This document shows positions 17,280 to 27,121 of a stretch of 64,000 nucleotides of DNA, in pieces. The translations under genes and the position numbers were made by a program. This DNA is from Posidoniimonas polymericola. Lineage in GTDB: Bacteria; Planctomycetota; Planctomycetia; Pirellulales; Lacipirellulaceae. How positions within the stretch are numbered: the first letter of the stretch is position 1; each line of letters begins with the position of its first letter. The notes beneath the pieces are model-generated. The model made no database searches and had not been told where the DNA came from. It was given only the letters and a program-made list of their open reading frames with translations. The stretch lies in assembly GCF_007859935.1 (NCBI RefSeq), contig NZ_SJPO01000010.1:1-64000 (forward strand). Direction: 5' to 3'.

Positions 17280-18389
17280 ATGGGCACGATCCTCATCGAT
17301 AAGCTGCTCTCTGCTGTCGTCAAGCAGGGGGCGAGCGACCTGCACATCACGGTGGGCCAACCACCGGTGCTGCGTATTAGTGGTCGCATGCAGAAGCTCA
17401 AGACCAAGGTCTTGGAGCCGAGCGACACCATGGCACTGATGAAGAGCATCACGCCGGACCGCTGCCAGCAGGAGTTCCAGGAGACCGGCAGCACCGACTT
17501 CGGCTTCGCGTTCGGCGACGAGGCGCGGTTCCGCGTCTCGGTTTTCCGCCAGCGTGGCATGTGCGCGATGGTGCTGCGGCAGATCCCGGTCGACCTGTGG
17601 ACAATGGACCAGCTGGGCGTGCCGGAGATCTTCAAGAAGCTCGTGCTGCGTCCGCGTGGCTTGATCCTTGTGACCGGCCCGACCGGTTCGGGTAAGTCGA
17701 CCTCGCTGGCGGCGATGGTCGACTACATCAACGACACGGTCGACCACCACATCATCACGATCGAAGACCCGATCGAGTTCCAGCACAACCACAAGAAGTC
17801 GACGATCAACCAGCGCGAGGTCGGCACGGACGTGACGTCGTTCGCCGAGGCGATCCGCCGCGCCCTGCGTCAGGACCCGGACGTGATCCTGGTCGGCGAG
17901 ATGCGTGACCTCGAGACGATTGAAGCCGCCATCACGGCGGCGGAAACCGGCCACATCGTGTTCGGCACGCTGCACACCTCCAGCGCGGCGGGCACCATCA
18001 ACCGCATCATCGACATCTTCCCGACCAACCAGCAGGAGCAGATCCGCACCCAGCTGGCGTCTTCGATCATCGGCATCATGTGTCAGCAGCTGCTCAAGAA
18101 GGAGGGCGGCGGCCGCGTCGCGGCCCACGAGGTGCTGGTCGTGACGCCGGGCATCGGCAACCTGATCCGCGAGAACAAGATCTTCCGCATCACGTCCAGC
18201 ATCCAGACCGGCGCCAAGCACGGCATGAAGCTGCTGGACGACCACATCTTCAAGCTCTGGGCGGACGGCGTGGTCTCGCAGGAGAACGCCATCGCCAAGT
18301 GCAACTCGCCGGACGAACTGCTCAAGCGGATGGCCTCCGCCGAGCGGGGCATGTTCGACGACCCCGACGCCGAGCCCGAACAAGACTAG
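17280..18389 (+). CDS. pilT: PilT-type twitching motility/retraction ATPase
   Basis: This 369-residue ATPase normally powers pilus retraction. It matches PilT in size and motifs: [16 protein letters not shown] at 18-33, Walker A GPTGSGKS at 133-140, the Walker-B/Asp-box region [12 protein letters not shown], and the His-box GTLHTSSA. The C-terminal AIRNELL-like helix seen in some PilT proteins is replaced by a charged tail ending in [10 protein letters not shown]. The ATG at 17280 gives the family start. It lies between two PilB-type genes, so extension and retraction motors are encoded together. Confidence 0.93.
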   Translation: MGTILIDKLLSAVVKQGASDLHITVGQPPVLRISGRMQKLKTKVLEPSDTMALMKSITPDRCQQEFQETGSTDFGFAFGDEARFRVSVFRQRGMCAMVLRQIPVDLWTMDQLGVPEIFKKLVLRPRGLILVTGPTGSGKSTSLAAMVDYINDTVDHHIITIEDPIEFQHNHKKSTINQREVGTDVTSFAEAIRRALRQDPDVILVGEMRDLETIEAAITAAETGHIVFGTLHTSSAAGTINRIIDIFPTNQQEQIRTQLASSIIGIMCQQLLKKEGGGRVAAHEVLVVTPGIGNLIRENKIFRITSSIQTGAKHGMKLLDDHIFKLWADGVVSQENAIAKCNSPDELLKRMASAERGMFDDPDAEPEQD

Positions 18390-18464
18390 TCGCACCCCGG
18401 GCTGGGCCGCGGCCTATCCCGCAGAGATTCCACCCGAGAGCAGAACAGAGCGAGTCAACCTACT

Positions 18465-20183
18465 ATGGCAATGCGACGCCTTGGCCAGATCCTGGTCGAC
18501 ATGGGATTCATCACCGACGAGCAGCTCGAGCTGGTGGTCGATGAGCAGAAGCAGCACCCCGGGCAGCCGATCGGCCGGGTCGCGATGGACATGGGCCTGG
18601 TCACCGAGGACCAGCTGGTCCAGGCGCTGGCCGAGCAGATGTCGCTGCAGACGGTCTCGGCGCACGAGGTGACTATCGAGAAGGACGTCCTCGCCATGGT
18701 CACCGAGCCGATGGCGCAGATGTACCGCATCATCCCCATTAACTTCGAGAACGACACCCTGACGGTCGCGATGTGCGACCCGCAGAACCTCAGCGTGCAG
18801 GACGAGCTCCGCACGTTCCTCGGCTGCCAGATCCGCGTGCTGGTCGCCAGCGAGCCGTCGATCAACGCGGCGCTCGAACGCTACTACGGCGAGAACACCG
18901 AGAGCGTCGAGAGCCTGGTCGAGAGCCTCGAGGACGACATCGAGCTGGCCGCCGCCGCCCGCGCGCTCGAGGCCGAGGGCCCGATCGACCTGACCAGCGT
19001 CGAGGCGCTGGCCGACAGCGCGCCGGTCCGCAAGCTGCTCAACATGGTGCTGCTGCTGGCGATCAAAGACCACGCGTCCGACCTCCACTTCGAGCCGTTC
19101 GAGGACGAGTTCCGCATCCGCATCAAGGCCGACGGCGTGCTGTACGAGATGGTGCCGCCGCCCCGCCACCTTGCGTTCGCCATCACCACCCGCATCAAGG
19201 TGATGGCCAACCTCGACATCGCCGAGCGCCGCCTGCCGCAGGACGGCCGCATCGAGCTGACGGTCGGCGGCCACCCGGTCGACTTGCGTGTTAGCGTGCT
19301 GCCGACCATGTTCGGCGAGAGCGTGGTCATGCGGGTGCTCGACCGCTCGGTGGTGTCGCTCGACCTGGCCAAGGTCGGCCTCGACGACGACACCATGGCG
19401 CAGTTCCGCGAGGTCATCCGCAAGCCCAACGGCATCTGCCTGGTGACCGGACCGACCGGCTCCGGCAAGACCACCACGCTCTACTCGGCGCTCAGCGAGC
19501 TCAACACCGTAGAGGACAAGCTGATCACCACCGAGGACCCGGTCGAGTACGACATCGACGGCATCGTCCAGGTGCCGATCGACTCGTCGATCGGCAACAC
19601 GTTCGCCTCGTGCCTGCGGGCGATCCTCCGCCAGGACCCGGACAAGATCCTGGTCGGCGAGATCCGCGACCTCGAGACCGCCGAGATCGCGATCCAGGCG
19701 TCGCTGACCGGGCACCTGGTGTTCAGCACCCTGCACACCAACGACGCCCCCAGCACGATCACGCGTCTGAAAGACATGGGCGTGCCGACCTTCATGATCA
19801 CCGCTACGGTCGAGGCGATCCTCGCCCAGCGGCTGGTCCGCCGCGTCTGCAAGCAGTGCCGCGAGGTCTACCAGCCCTCGCAAGAGCTGCTCGACGATCT
19901 CGAGCTCACCGCCGCGGACATCGCCGACAAGAAGTTCTACCGCGGCGCCGGCTGCGAGCTGTGCAACAACACCGGCTACAAGGGCCGCGCCGGGCTCTTC
20001 GAGCTGATGATCATGACCCCCGAGCTGGGCGACCTGATCATGGGCAATGCCCAGACCGAAGAGCTCCGCAACCTGGCGGAGAAGCAGGGCATGGTGACGC
20101 TCCGCCAGGCCGGCCTGTCCGCCGCGTTCCAGGGGGTCACCACCTGCGAAGAGGTTGTCCGCGAGACCGTGCTCGAGGCTTAG
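18465..20183 (+). CDS. PilB/GspE-type assembly ATPase (second copy)
   Basis: This is a 572-residue paralogue of the ATPase at 15045-16736, with the same order: an MshEN N-domain at about 1-150, a short acidic linker, the N2 domain, Walker A GPTGSGKTT near residue 330, EDPVEY, the Asp box and a zinc motif (CKQCRE and CELCNNTGYKGR). It is clearly diverged from the first copy, so they are not recent duplicates. Having two extension-type motors plus PilT in one locus suggests either specialised motors or two pseudopilus types. It starts 75 bases after pilT. Confidence 0.95.
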   Translation: MAMRRLGQILVDMGFITDEQLELVVDEQKQHPGQPIGRVAMDMGLVTEDQLVQALAEQMSLQTVSAHEVTIEKDVLAMVTEPMAQMYRIIPINFENDTLTVAMCDPQNLSVQDELRTFLGCQIRVLVASEPSINAALERYYGENTESVESLVESLEDDIELAAAARALEAEGPIDLTSVEALADSAPVRKLLNMVLLLAIKDHASDLHFEPFEDEFRIRIKADGVLYEMVPPPRHLAFAITTRIKVMANLDIAERRLPQDGRIELTVGGHPVDLRVSVLPTMFGESVVMRVLDRSVVSLDLAKVGLDDDTMAQFREVIRKPNGICLVTGPTGSGKTTTLYSALSELNTVEDKLITTEDPVEYDIDGIVQVPIDSSIGNTFASCLRAILRQDPDKILVGEIRDLETAEIAIQASLTGHLVFSTLHTNDAPSTITRLKDMGVPTFMITATVEAILAQRLVRRVCKQCREVYQPSQELLDDLELTAADIADKKFYRGAGCELCNNTGYKGRAGLFELMIMTPELGDLIMGNAQTEELRNLAEKQGMVTLRQAGLSAAFQGVTTCEEVVRETVLEA

Positions 20184-20192
20184 ACAACTGAT

Positions 20193-20287
20193 TCCCCTCC
20201 CCCGCGTGGGGAGGGGCTAGGGGAGGGGGGCGCCCCGTGTACTCGGGTTCCTCACCCCTCCCCGACCCTCCCCATCAAGGGGAGGGA
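20193..20287. repeat. Inverted C/G-rich repeat (CCCTCCCC family)
   Basis: Two imperfect inverted arms of about 36 bp (20193-20230 and 20251-20287) consist of alternating CCCCTCCCC and GGGGAGGGG blocks. The core CCCTCCCCATCA followed by GGGGAGGGA recurs at 40627-40662, so this is a dispersed repeat. It separates the second ATPase gene from pilC and could act as a terminator or mRNA stabiliser. Confidence 0.75.
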
Positions 20288-20356
20288 GTAACGAGCGGCG
20301 CCCCACCAGGCGACGCCAACCGACACCGACACCGACACTAAACCACAGCTGCCGCC

Positions 20357-21688
20357 ATGCCTACCTTCCAGTTCGAAGCGATGGACGCCACCGGCGCCGA
20401 GATCAAGGACGTGATCGACGCGCCGACCGAGGAAGAAGCGCAGGCGACCATCCGGCAGATGGGCTACTTCGTGACCAAGATCTCGGTCAAGAAGAGCCGC
20501 AAGAAGACCGAGTCCGCCGGGCCCGCCAAGAAAAAGCGCGGCTTTGTGTTTGGCGGCGTGAAGAGCAAGGACCTGACCGCCTTCACGCGGCAGCTCTCCA
20601 TCCTGCAGGACGCGGGTCTGCCGATCCTCCGCAGCCTCCGCATCCTGGCGAACCAGTCGAAGCCGGGCCGCCTGAAGTACTCGCTCGAGGACACCTGCGA
20701 AGAGATCGAGGCCGGCGCCACCCTCTCCGAGGCGATGGCCAAGAGCCCCAAGTGCTTCGACCGCCTGTACGTCAACATGATCAAGGCCGGCGAGGCGGGC
20801 GGCGCCCTCGAGCTCATCCTCCAGCGCCTGGCCGACTTCAAGGAACGCGCCGAATCGCTCAAGCGGAAGATCAAGGGCGCGATGATCTACCCGGTGATCG
20901 TCGTCACGGTCGCCGTGCTGATCCTCACCGGCATCATGATCTGGATCGTGCCGGCGTTTAAGACAATCTTCACCGACTTCGGCCTCGACCTGCCGGCGGC
21001 CACCGTCATGCTGATCGCCATCGCCGACTGGGTCAAAGAGTACTGGTACCTGATCCCCACCATCCCGACCAGCATCTGGCTCGGCGTGAAGCTGATCCGC
21101 AAATTCAAGCAGGGCCGCATCGGCTGGGACCAGTTCGCCAACAAGGTGCCGATCTTTGGCCAGCTGGTCGAGAAGAACACGCTCGCCCGCACCACCCGGA
21201 CGCTCGGCACCCTGGTGGCCTCGGGCGTGCCGATCCTCGAGGCGCTCAACATCACCCGCGACACGGCCGGCAACGCGGCGTTCGAGCGGATGTTCCAGAA
21301 GATCTCCGACGCGATCCGCGAGGGCGAGTCGATCGCCAAGCCGATGAAGGAGAACGCCACGATGGGGCTGCACCCGGTCACGGCGTTCTTCTGGGCGGCA
21401 TTTGTCGGCGGCCCGATCGGGCTGCTGATCTACATGCTCAAGCTCCGCCAGCCAATCGTCAACGACCTGGTCGTCAACATGGTGGACGTCGGCGAAGAGA
21501 CCGGCGAGCTCGACACCATGCTCTACAAAGTAGCCGACGTCTACGACGAAGAGGTCGCGGTGCTCACCGACAGCCTCACCAAGCTGATGGAGCCCCTGCT
21601 GATTATCTTCCTCGGCGGCGCGGTCGGCTTCATCGTGGTCGCGCTCTTTATCCCGTTGGTCAGCCTGATCCAAAACCTGTCGGGTTAA
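20357..21688 (+). CDS. PilC/GspF-type inner-membrane platform protein
   Basis: This 443-residue protein is the polytopic platform on which PilB-type motors act. It has two T2SSF domains (about 70-195 and 270-430) and the usual helices near 177-200 and at the C-terminus, with GEAGGALE and the VGEETGELD motif near 377. An insertion of about 30 residues at 337-366 (FFWAAFVGGPIGLLIYML) adds a hydrophobic segment just before VNMVDVGEETGELD, where standard PilC proteins have a short loop. The extra helix must alter topology or pair with another helix. It follows the C/G-rich repeat and precedes the pseudopilins. Confidence 0.94.
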   Translation: MPTFQFEAMDATGAEIKDVIDAPTEEEAQATIRQMGYFVTKISVKKSRKKTESAGPAKKKRGFVFGGVKSKDLTAFTRQLSILQDAGLPILRSLRILANQSKPGRLKYSLEDTCEEIEAGATLSEAMAKSPKCFDRLYVNMIKAGEAGGALELILQRLADFKERAESLKRKIKGAMIYPVIVVTVAVLILTGIMIWIVPAFKTIFTDFGLDLPAATVMLIAIADWVKEYWYLIPTIPTSIWLGVKLIRKFKQGRIGWDQFANKVPIFGQLVEKNTLARTTRTLGTLVASGVPILEALNITRDTAGNAAFERMFQKISDAIREGESIAKPMKENATMGLHPVTAFFWAAFVGGPIGLLIYMLKLRQPIVNDLVVNMVDVGEETGELDTMLYKVADVYDEEVAVLTDSLTKLMEPLLIIFLGGAVGFIVVALFIPLVSLIQNLSG

Positions 21689-21763
21689 CGGTCGGACCGG
21701 GGCCCCCGACAGCGGGGACCCCAGGCGCCCGGGCCCTCAGCCACTAGTCGTTAGGAAAACGCA

Positions 21764-22816
21764 ATGAGTACCACGCAACCCGCAATCAGCCGACAGCGAT
21801 CCGCCTTCACCCTGGTCGAGCTGCTGGTGGTGATCACCATCATCGGCATCCTGGTGGCGCTCTTGCTGCCGGCCATCGGCGCCGCCCGCCGCGCCGCGTT
21901 GCGGACCCGCATCGCCGGCGACGTGAACGGCGTCGCCGAGGCGATCGAGATCTTCAAGAACGACGTGTCGGGCGGGGCGTATCCTCCAGACGCGTACGCG
22001 GGGTCGACCAATGTCGTTCGAGACGCGGTGCTCAATGACTTCAAGCGGTTCTTCAACAAGTGCTTCCCGCGGCACCGTGAGTCGGACGATCTCTTGAAAG
22101 CGCTGGTCGGATATGCCGGGGCGAACGACGGCACGGCGAGTAGTCCCAACCTGGGCGGCGGGCTCTCTCCTGCAGAAGCGTGCGTCTTCTGGCGGCAGAA
22201 GTTCAGTTCAGACGAACGGTACCCAATTTCGGGTGAGGGTGGCCCGGCCTACGCCGCCAATGGCATCGAGGACCTGGCGGTACGCAACTGGATCAGCCGC
22301 CCCGACGACGGCCGGCTCGGTCCTAAGGACGAGTCCGGCAAGTTCGCCGGCCGTATCCTCAAATTCCAGTCTCCGGTCGACAGCAGCGTCGAACTCTGGA
22401 TCAACCTCTGGCAGCACTTCCCGTCGGGCTCCGAGGAACCACTGGTGTACTTCGACGCCTCGCGTGGCGTCCGTGATGTGAAGCATGAGAAGCTAAAGGA
22501 ACAGCTTGCCAAGGGCGACACCGCCGCGAATGCCGGCTACGTCTTCTCGATTAAGGCCCTCAAGACGGGCGCCAACTCGGGCAACAACGCTGACATCAAG
22601 CTCGCCAACGAGGGCAAGTTCCAGGTGTACCACGCCGGCGTCGACGGCGCGTGGGGCGACTTCGCCGGGGCCTTTGAGATGGCGCCCTCGCCCGACCCGT
22701 CGGCGCCCTACCGCGGCACGATGCTGCTCTACCCCAACGGCCCGTTCAACGGCGAGATCGCCGACACCATCGTCAACTTCGCCGACAACGTCACGCTGGA
22801 GAACTCGCAGCCGTGA
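21764..22816 (+). CDS. Pseudopilin (type II/IV prepilin-like protein) 1
   Basis: The 350-residue product has a 14-residue basic leader and a prepilin helix, [17 protein letters not shown], including the Glu at position 5 needed for pilin assembly. Alanine rather than glycine stands at the cleavage site, which prepilin peptidases accept. The large globular part (about 45-350) is unlike major pilins and is not recognised. It is probably cleaved by a PilD-type peptidase not encoded here. AGGA precedes the ATG at 21764. The stop overlaps the next start (GTGA), so translation is probably coupled. Confidence 0.92.
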   Translation: MSTTQPAISRQRSAFTLVELLVVITIIGILVALLLPAIGAARRAALRTRIAGDVNGVAEAIEIFKNDVSGGAYPPDAYAGSTNVVRDAVLNDFKRFFNKCFPRHRESDDLLKALVGYAGANDGTASSPNLGGGLSPAEACVFWRQKFSSDERYPISGEGGPAYAANGIEDLAVRNWISRPDDGRLGPKDESGKFAGRILKFQSPVDSSVELWINLWQHFPSGSEEPLVYFDASRGVRDVKHEKLKEQLAKGDTAANAGYVFSIKALKTGANSGNNADIKLANEGKFQVYHAGVDGAWGDFAGAFEMAPSPDPSAPYRGTMLLYPNGPFNGEIADTIVNFADNVTLENSQP

Positions 22817-23979
22817 TCGCCGATTGCAGATTTTGGATTTCGGTTCTCGGATTAGGGCCACGCACTCGCGGTGCGCGCCGCCGGGTCCGGAATCCCCAAT
22901 CCCCAATCCGAAATCGCCACGCCTTCACGCTGGTCGAGCTGCTCGTGACGATCACCATCATCGGGATCCTGGCGAGCATGCTGCTGGGCGCGTCGTCGCT
23001 GGCGATGAACACGGCCCGCGTGTCGCGGACCGAGTCGCTCGTCACCCGGCTGCACACGCTGGTGTCGCAGCACTACGACTCGTTCCGCCACCGGCGGGTG
23101 GAGGTGCGAGAGCTGTCGGGCGGCGCCAAGCGGCAGGTCGGCTACCGACTGGAGGCGACCTACGAGCAGCTGCGTTTGGAACTGCCCGACCGCTGGACCG
23201 ACATCACGCTGGCCGAAATTAAAGATCCTCCCATTGTCGTCAATTCGCCGGCCGGAACGCCGCTCATTCGTCTTGAGGAACGCCCGCCGATGTCGCGGAT
23301 GTACCTGCGGCGCTACAACCGGTTGGCGGCGGCGGGCGTGTCGCGGGAGGACCTGGTGAAGAACCAGGGCGCCGAGTGCCTGTACATGATTGTGATGCTC
23401 GCCTGCGGCGACGGCGAGTCGGCCGGGCTGTTCAAGGAGTCGGACATCGGCGACACCGACGGCGACGGCGCGCCCGAGTTCATCGACTCGTGGGGCAACC
23501 CGATCGAGTTCCTCCGCTGGGCGCCCGGCTTCGACTCCGACGTGCAGCTCAACGCCGCGAAGCTGCAGCAGATCGCGTCCAAGCCGGCTGAGTACATGCA
23601 GGTCAACTTCCCGAACGCCAGTCAAAACGCCTCGCCCGAGAATGCGGTGCGGCTCGCGATCTCCGCCGACCACGACCCGTTCGACGTGTTCCGCGTCAGC
23701 ACCTACGCGGACGGCGACCCGCCGCGAGGCTACCGGCTTGTGCCGCTGATCTACTCGGCCGGTCCCAACCAGGAGTACGGCATCGCCTCGCCGAACCCCG
23801 ACGACAAGATCGGCGTCAAGGACGATCTGACCTACCAGCCGACCGCCAACCCGCTCGACCCGTACGCGCCGGTCGACCACGACAGCAGCAGCTCGACCGA
23901 CGCGGTGTACCTGGGCCAGGCCCTCGACCGCGCCGCGGCCACCGACAACATCCACAACCACCTCATCACCGGACGGTAA
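22813..23979 (+). CDS. Pseudopilin 2 with repeat-encoded leader
   Basis: This 388-residue pseudopilin has a 37-residue leader and then [17 protein letters not shown] with Glu5. Nearly all of the leader is encoded by a heptad-periodic inverted repeat (22822-22917), which gives residues such as IADCRFWIS and [10 protein letters not shown]. The rest of the protein carries an acidic patch ([20 protein letters not shown] near 215) typical of planctomycete pseudopilins. The GTG start overlaps the previous stop codon, which supports coupling. The leader should be removed by prepilin peptidase, so the repeat would not end up in the mature protein. Confidence 0.9.
   Translation: MIADCRFWISVLGLGPRTRGARRRVRNPQSPIRNRHAFTLVELLVTITIIGILASMLLGASSLAMNTARVSRTESLVTRLHTLVSQHYDSFRHRRVEVRELSGGAKRQVGYRLEATYEQLRLELPDRWTDITLAEIKDPPIVVNSPAGTPLIRLEERPPMSRMYLRRYNRLAAAGVSREDLVKNQGAECLYMIVMLACGDGESAGLFKESDIGDTDGDGAPEFIDSWGNPIEFLRWAPGFDSDVQLNAAKLQQIASKPAEYMQVNFPNASQNASPENAVRLAISADHDPFDVFRVSTYADGDPPRGYRLVPLIYSAGPNQEYGIASPNPDDKIGVKDDLTYQPTANPLDPYAPVDHDSSSSTDAVYLGQALDRAAATDNIHNHLITGR
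22822..22917. repeat. Heptad-periodic inverted repeat A in a leader sequence
   Basis: The left arm (22822-22855) is a chain of degenerate 7-bp units such as GATTGCA, GATTTTG and GATTTCG. The right arm (22887-22917) is AATCCCC, AATCCCC, AATCCGA and AATCGCC. Between them lies a small GC hairpin. The arms can pair, so the start of this mRNA would form a long imperfect hairpin. Confidence 0.8.
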
Positions 23980-23981
23980 GC

Positions 23982-25430
23982 ATGATTGCGGATTGCGGAT
24001 TGCAGATTGCAGATTTGAAGGCGGGCCAAGGGTGCGCGCGCTCCAATCCGCAATCTGCAATCCGCAATCCGCAATGGGGCATGACGCTGGTCGAGCTGCT
24101 GGTGGTGATCACGATCCTCGGCATCCTGCTCGGCGCGGCGATCCCGGTGCTCTCGCCGGCCGACGACTCGCGGCGCCTCCGCGAGGCGGCCCGGGCGGTC
24201 AACACGTTCATCGCCGGCGCGAAGAGCCGCGCCAAGGAGACCGGCCGCCCGTTCGGCGTGGCCTTCAAGAAGCTCTCGCAGGACACCGGCCGGTCGGGCC
24301 CCCGCGACTCGAGTGATTCGAACTACCTGAAAGACCTAGACAACGTCGCCAATGACAACGGCGTCTGCCTCGAGCTGTACTACGTCGAGGAGCCGCCGCC
24401 CTACGCGGGCTTCGACAGCAACGCCCGGGTGATGCTGGGGACCGATGCGGTAGGCGGCGGCGTTTTCAACGCCGGGCAGATCATGGTGCGTTACGTGCGC
24501 GTTGGCAACGATGTTGCCCAGAACAACGATGGACTTCCGCCTGGGTACGACTCCGACGAGATCCCGACCGGATTGTTTCGGCCGGGTGACCAGATGGTGG
24601 TAGGCGACATGCGTTTGTCGTTGTCAGACACCGCCAGTGGCGGCAGCGAATTGACCAACGGGTTTTACACCACAGGGATGGGGAATCCGGCGAACTCGAT
24701 GTTCGCAACGCCGCTGGATGGGAGCCTAACCTCGGTCGCTTACGTGTACGACTCCAACGGCCGAAGGCTCAACGATACGCCGCAGTCGGCATGGTTCGAC
24801 GGCCGCTTCTGGACCGAGCCGCTCCGCTACAAGATCCTCCGCCAGCCGACCAAGGCCTCGGGCGAGCCGCTGCTGATGAACGAGAAGACCGCCATCGATC
24901 TCGAGGCCTCTGGCTTCGGCAACGGCGTGCGGCTGCACGATCCCTACCAGACCGATTCGAGCGGAGACCCCTATCCTCGCAGCAACCCGAATGAAGTCAT
25001 TGTGATGTTCACGCCCGAGGGCGCCATGAACGAGGCCTACCTCAACACCGGCCCCGGCACGGCCGGCGTCCAGCGTTCGCTGATCAGCAGCAACCTGTTC
25101 GTGCTGGTCGGCCTGCGGGAGAACCTCCCCGCGCCGGAGACCGACTTCTACAACTTCAGCGGGACCGACCGCGACAAGCAGGACGAGAAGGCGAAGCTCA
25201 ACTGGCTCAACGGCGACTCCCGCTGGGTGGTGGTCGGCGCCCAGACCGGCGCGGTGGCGACGGTCGAGAACGCGTTCGTCAATCCACAGACGTACGCCGG
25301 ATCGGCACTCCCGCCAGCAGGCAATATGCTCGACGGGAGCCGCAGTCAGGCGCTGCAGGGCCGCCGCGACGCCGAGGTCACCGCCGCCCGCGAGTTCGCG
25401 CGGCAGGCGGTCTCGCAGGGTGGCAGGTAG
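23982..25430 (+). CDS. Pseudopilin 3 with repeat-encoded leader
   Basis: This 482-residue pseudopilin has a 33-residue leader ending in glycine, followed by [16 protein letters not shown] with Glu5. The leader coincides with the heptad inverted repeat at 23984-24075. It starts only two bases after the stop of pseudopilin 2, so the genes are co-transcribed. The globular part is rich in Asn, Asp and Gly, with no recognisable enzymatic motif. The relaxed third-position codon use around 24420-24790 differs from neighbouring parts of the same gene. Confidence 0.9.
   Translation: MIADCGLQIADLKAGQGCARSNPQSAIRNPQWGMTLVELLVVITILGILLGAAIPVLSPADDSRRLREAARAVNTFIAGAKSRAKETGRPFGVAFKKLSQDTGRSGPRDSSDSNYLKDLDNVANDNGVCLELYYVEEPPPYAGFDSNARVMLGTDAVGGGVFNAGQIMVRYVRVGNDVAQNNDGLPPGYDSDEIPTGLFRPGDQMVVGDMRLSLSDTASGGSELTNGFYTTGMGNPANSMFATPLDGSLTSVAYVYDSNGRRLNDTPQSAWFDGRFWTEPLRYKILRQPTKASGEPLLMNEKTAIDLEASGFGNGVRLHDPYQTDSSGDPYPRSNPNEVIVMFTPEGAMNEAYLNTGPGTAGVQRSLISSNLFVLVGLRENLPAPETDFYNFSGTDRDKQDEKAKLNWLNGDSRWVVVGAQTGAVATVENAFVNPQTYAGSALPPAGNMLDGSRSQALQGRRDAEVTAAREFARQAVSQGGR
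23984..24075. repeat. Heptad-periodic inverted repeat B in a leader sequence
   Basis: The left arm reads ATTGCGG twice, ATTGCAG twice, then a degenerate unit. The right arm (24043-24075) reads AATCCGC, AATCTGC, AATCCGC, AATCCGC. Over 28 bases the arms are complementary at all but one position, around a loop of about 30 bases. The ATG of the gene abuts the left arm directly, so start-codon accessibility may depend on folding. Confidence 0.9.
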
Positions 25431-25503
25431 CGGCGGGGCGCCGGGTAGCGGCAGTCACGGCGGAACAAATCAGCGGCAGGGGCACAGGCAGACACGAGAC
25501 GGC

Positions 25504-27021
25504 ATGAACGATTCGATCCTCCAAAGCGGAAAGCGGAATGGCGAAAGGCGGCGCCGTGCGCGCGTTGCTGCCGTCCGCTTTCCCCTTTCCGCACTCCCCT
25601 TTCGCCGGGCGATTACGCTGATCGAGGTGCTGATCTCGATGGGCGTGCTGACGCTCGGCATCCTCGGCGTGGCGGCCCTGTTCCCGGTCGGCGGCCACTA
25701 CGCCCGCAAGGCCAATACCTACGACCGCGCCGACGCGGCGGCCGCCGCCGCGCTGAACGACGCCGTCACCCGCGGGCTGGTGGACCCGGAGAACTGGGTG
25801 AGTTATGAGCTGCGCGAGGCGGCGCCAGGCGCCATCTGGGGCGGCGCCTACCGCCAAAACGATCGCGCTGCCTATGCTTCATTCACGCGTCCGTTCGCCC
25901 GTGACCTGCGTGGCCGTTTGCAATCGCCGGCCTACCACGCCACGAGTACCCAGAAGTACGTCCGGGAGTGGGCACTGAATCATCAGGCGGGATCGATTTA
26001 CTTTGTCGACCCGGTGGGCGTGGCGTCGGGCGTTAATAACCTCAACCAGAGTCAGAGTGCCGAAGCGTTGCGAACAGTGCCCGCTTCGGTCCTCTCGATG
26101 GCGCCCATCACACGGCAGTCGTACGCGTGGTGGCAACCGTGGAGGATTACCGCGGCGATCAATCGTGTAAGCATCGCACGCCCGAACTCGCCTTCGTCGT
26201 ATCCTAACCCCATCTCGCTTGCGATGGCGGACCGTTTGACGGCGATTCCCGACGACTTGGTCGTCGACCTGGGCGATCAGGCCGACCGGCCCTCGCAGCA
26301 GAGGGTGTTGACCGTGGACTACGACGGCCCATCGGGCTCGGCGCCGCCCGTGCCGGGGCCGCGTCAGGCCCAAAAACACTTCACCTACATGCTGACGGTC
26401 GTGCCCCGCACGCTGGAGGGACGCAATGCCCTCGCGTTCGGCGGTCGCAACGAGTCGTACGATGTCTCCGCGGTTGTGTTCGACCGCCGCCCGCTTAATC
26501 GCTTCAACGCAACGGATGGCTTTGGGGGCTCGGAAACGCTTGCTAGGTCCGAGCGGTTCTGCATCGGCACCGTGGTAAGCAGCGGCGCCAACGGCGGCGA
26601 GATACGGTTGTCCTACAACAAGAATGACGCACCCGACGTGTATTTCAATAAGGGCATCGAGACTCAACTCCCGTGGAAAGACCTAGAGCCGGGCGGCTAC
26701 GCCATGGTGTACGGCCCCTCCCCGAACTCGACGCCCGATCGTCCGCAGCTGTTCGCCCAATGGTACCGCGTCGTCGCGATCGACGACCAAGTAACTCCGT
26801 CGACCAGCAATGTGTTCGTGGGGCCGAGTGTTGCGCTCCGCGGGCCGGACTGGCCGTGGGGGGAGACCTCGCGGGCAGAGCCGGGGCAGAACAACGTCGG
26901 CGACTACGGCGATCCGCCGTCAGGCGTCCAAGACGACCTCCGCGTGCTGATCTTCGACGGGGTCGTGGCGGTCCACACCCGCACGATGCGACTCGACGCG
27001 GGCACGGCGTGGGAACAGTAG
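25504..27021 (+). CDS. PilV-like minor pseudopilin with repeat-encoded leader
   Basis: The 505-residue product has a 36-residue leader, then A-ITLIEVLISMGVLTLGILG, close to PilV/GspI minor pilins. The leader coincides with a third heptad-periodic inverted repeat (25521-25608), of different sequence from the other two. The ATG at 25504 is preferred; a GTG at 25420, overlapping the previous gene by 11 bases, would add 28 glycine-rich residues. The globular region has no recognised domain. It is likely co-transcribed with the giant gene that starts 100 bases downstream. Confidence 0.88.
   Translation: MNDSILQSGKRNGERRRRARVAAVRFPLSALPFRRAITLIEVLISMGVLTLGILGVAALFPVGGHYARKANTYDRADAAAAAALNDAVTRGLVDPENWVSYELREAAPGAIWGGAYRQNDRAAYASFTRPFARDLRGRLQSPAYHATSTQKYVREWALNHQAGSIYFVDPVGVASGVNNLNQSQSAEALRTVPASVLSMAPITRQSYAWWQPWRITAAINRVSIARPNSPSSYPNPISLAMADRLTAIPDDLVVDLGDQADRPSQQRVLTVDYDGPSGSAPPVPGPRQAQKHFTYMLTVVPRTLEGRNALAFGGRNESYDVSAVVFDRRPLNRFNATDGFGGSETLARSERFCIGTVVSSGANGGEIRLSYNKNDAPDVYFNKGIETQLPWKDLEPGGYAMVYGPSPNSTPDRPQLFAQWYRVVAIDDQVTPSTSNVFVGPSVALRGPDWPWGETSRAEPGQNNVGDYGDPPSGVQDDLRVLIFDGVVAVHTRTMRLDAGTAWEQ
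25521..25608. repeat. Heptad-periodic inverted repeat C in a leader sequence
   Basis: The left arm (25521-25553) has units AAAGCGG, AAAGCGG, AATGGCG, AAAGGCG. The right arm (25574-25608) has CCGCTTT, CCCCTTT, CCGCACT, CCCCTTT, CGCCG. The period is again 7 bp but the unit differs from elements A and B, so the three are separate families with the same architecture. Confidence 0.85.
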
Positions 27022-27121
27022 TCGCGGGCAAGCGACCGACCCCCACGCATTCGCACATCCAGACTCACGAGCGGGCCAGACGTCGCCTCCGACGCCAAAT
27101 GCTCCTGAGGAGAGAAGAGCT

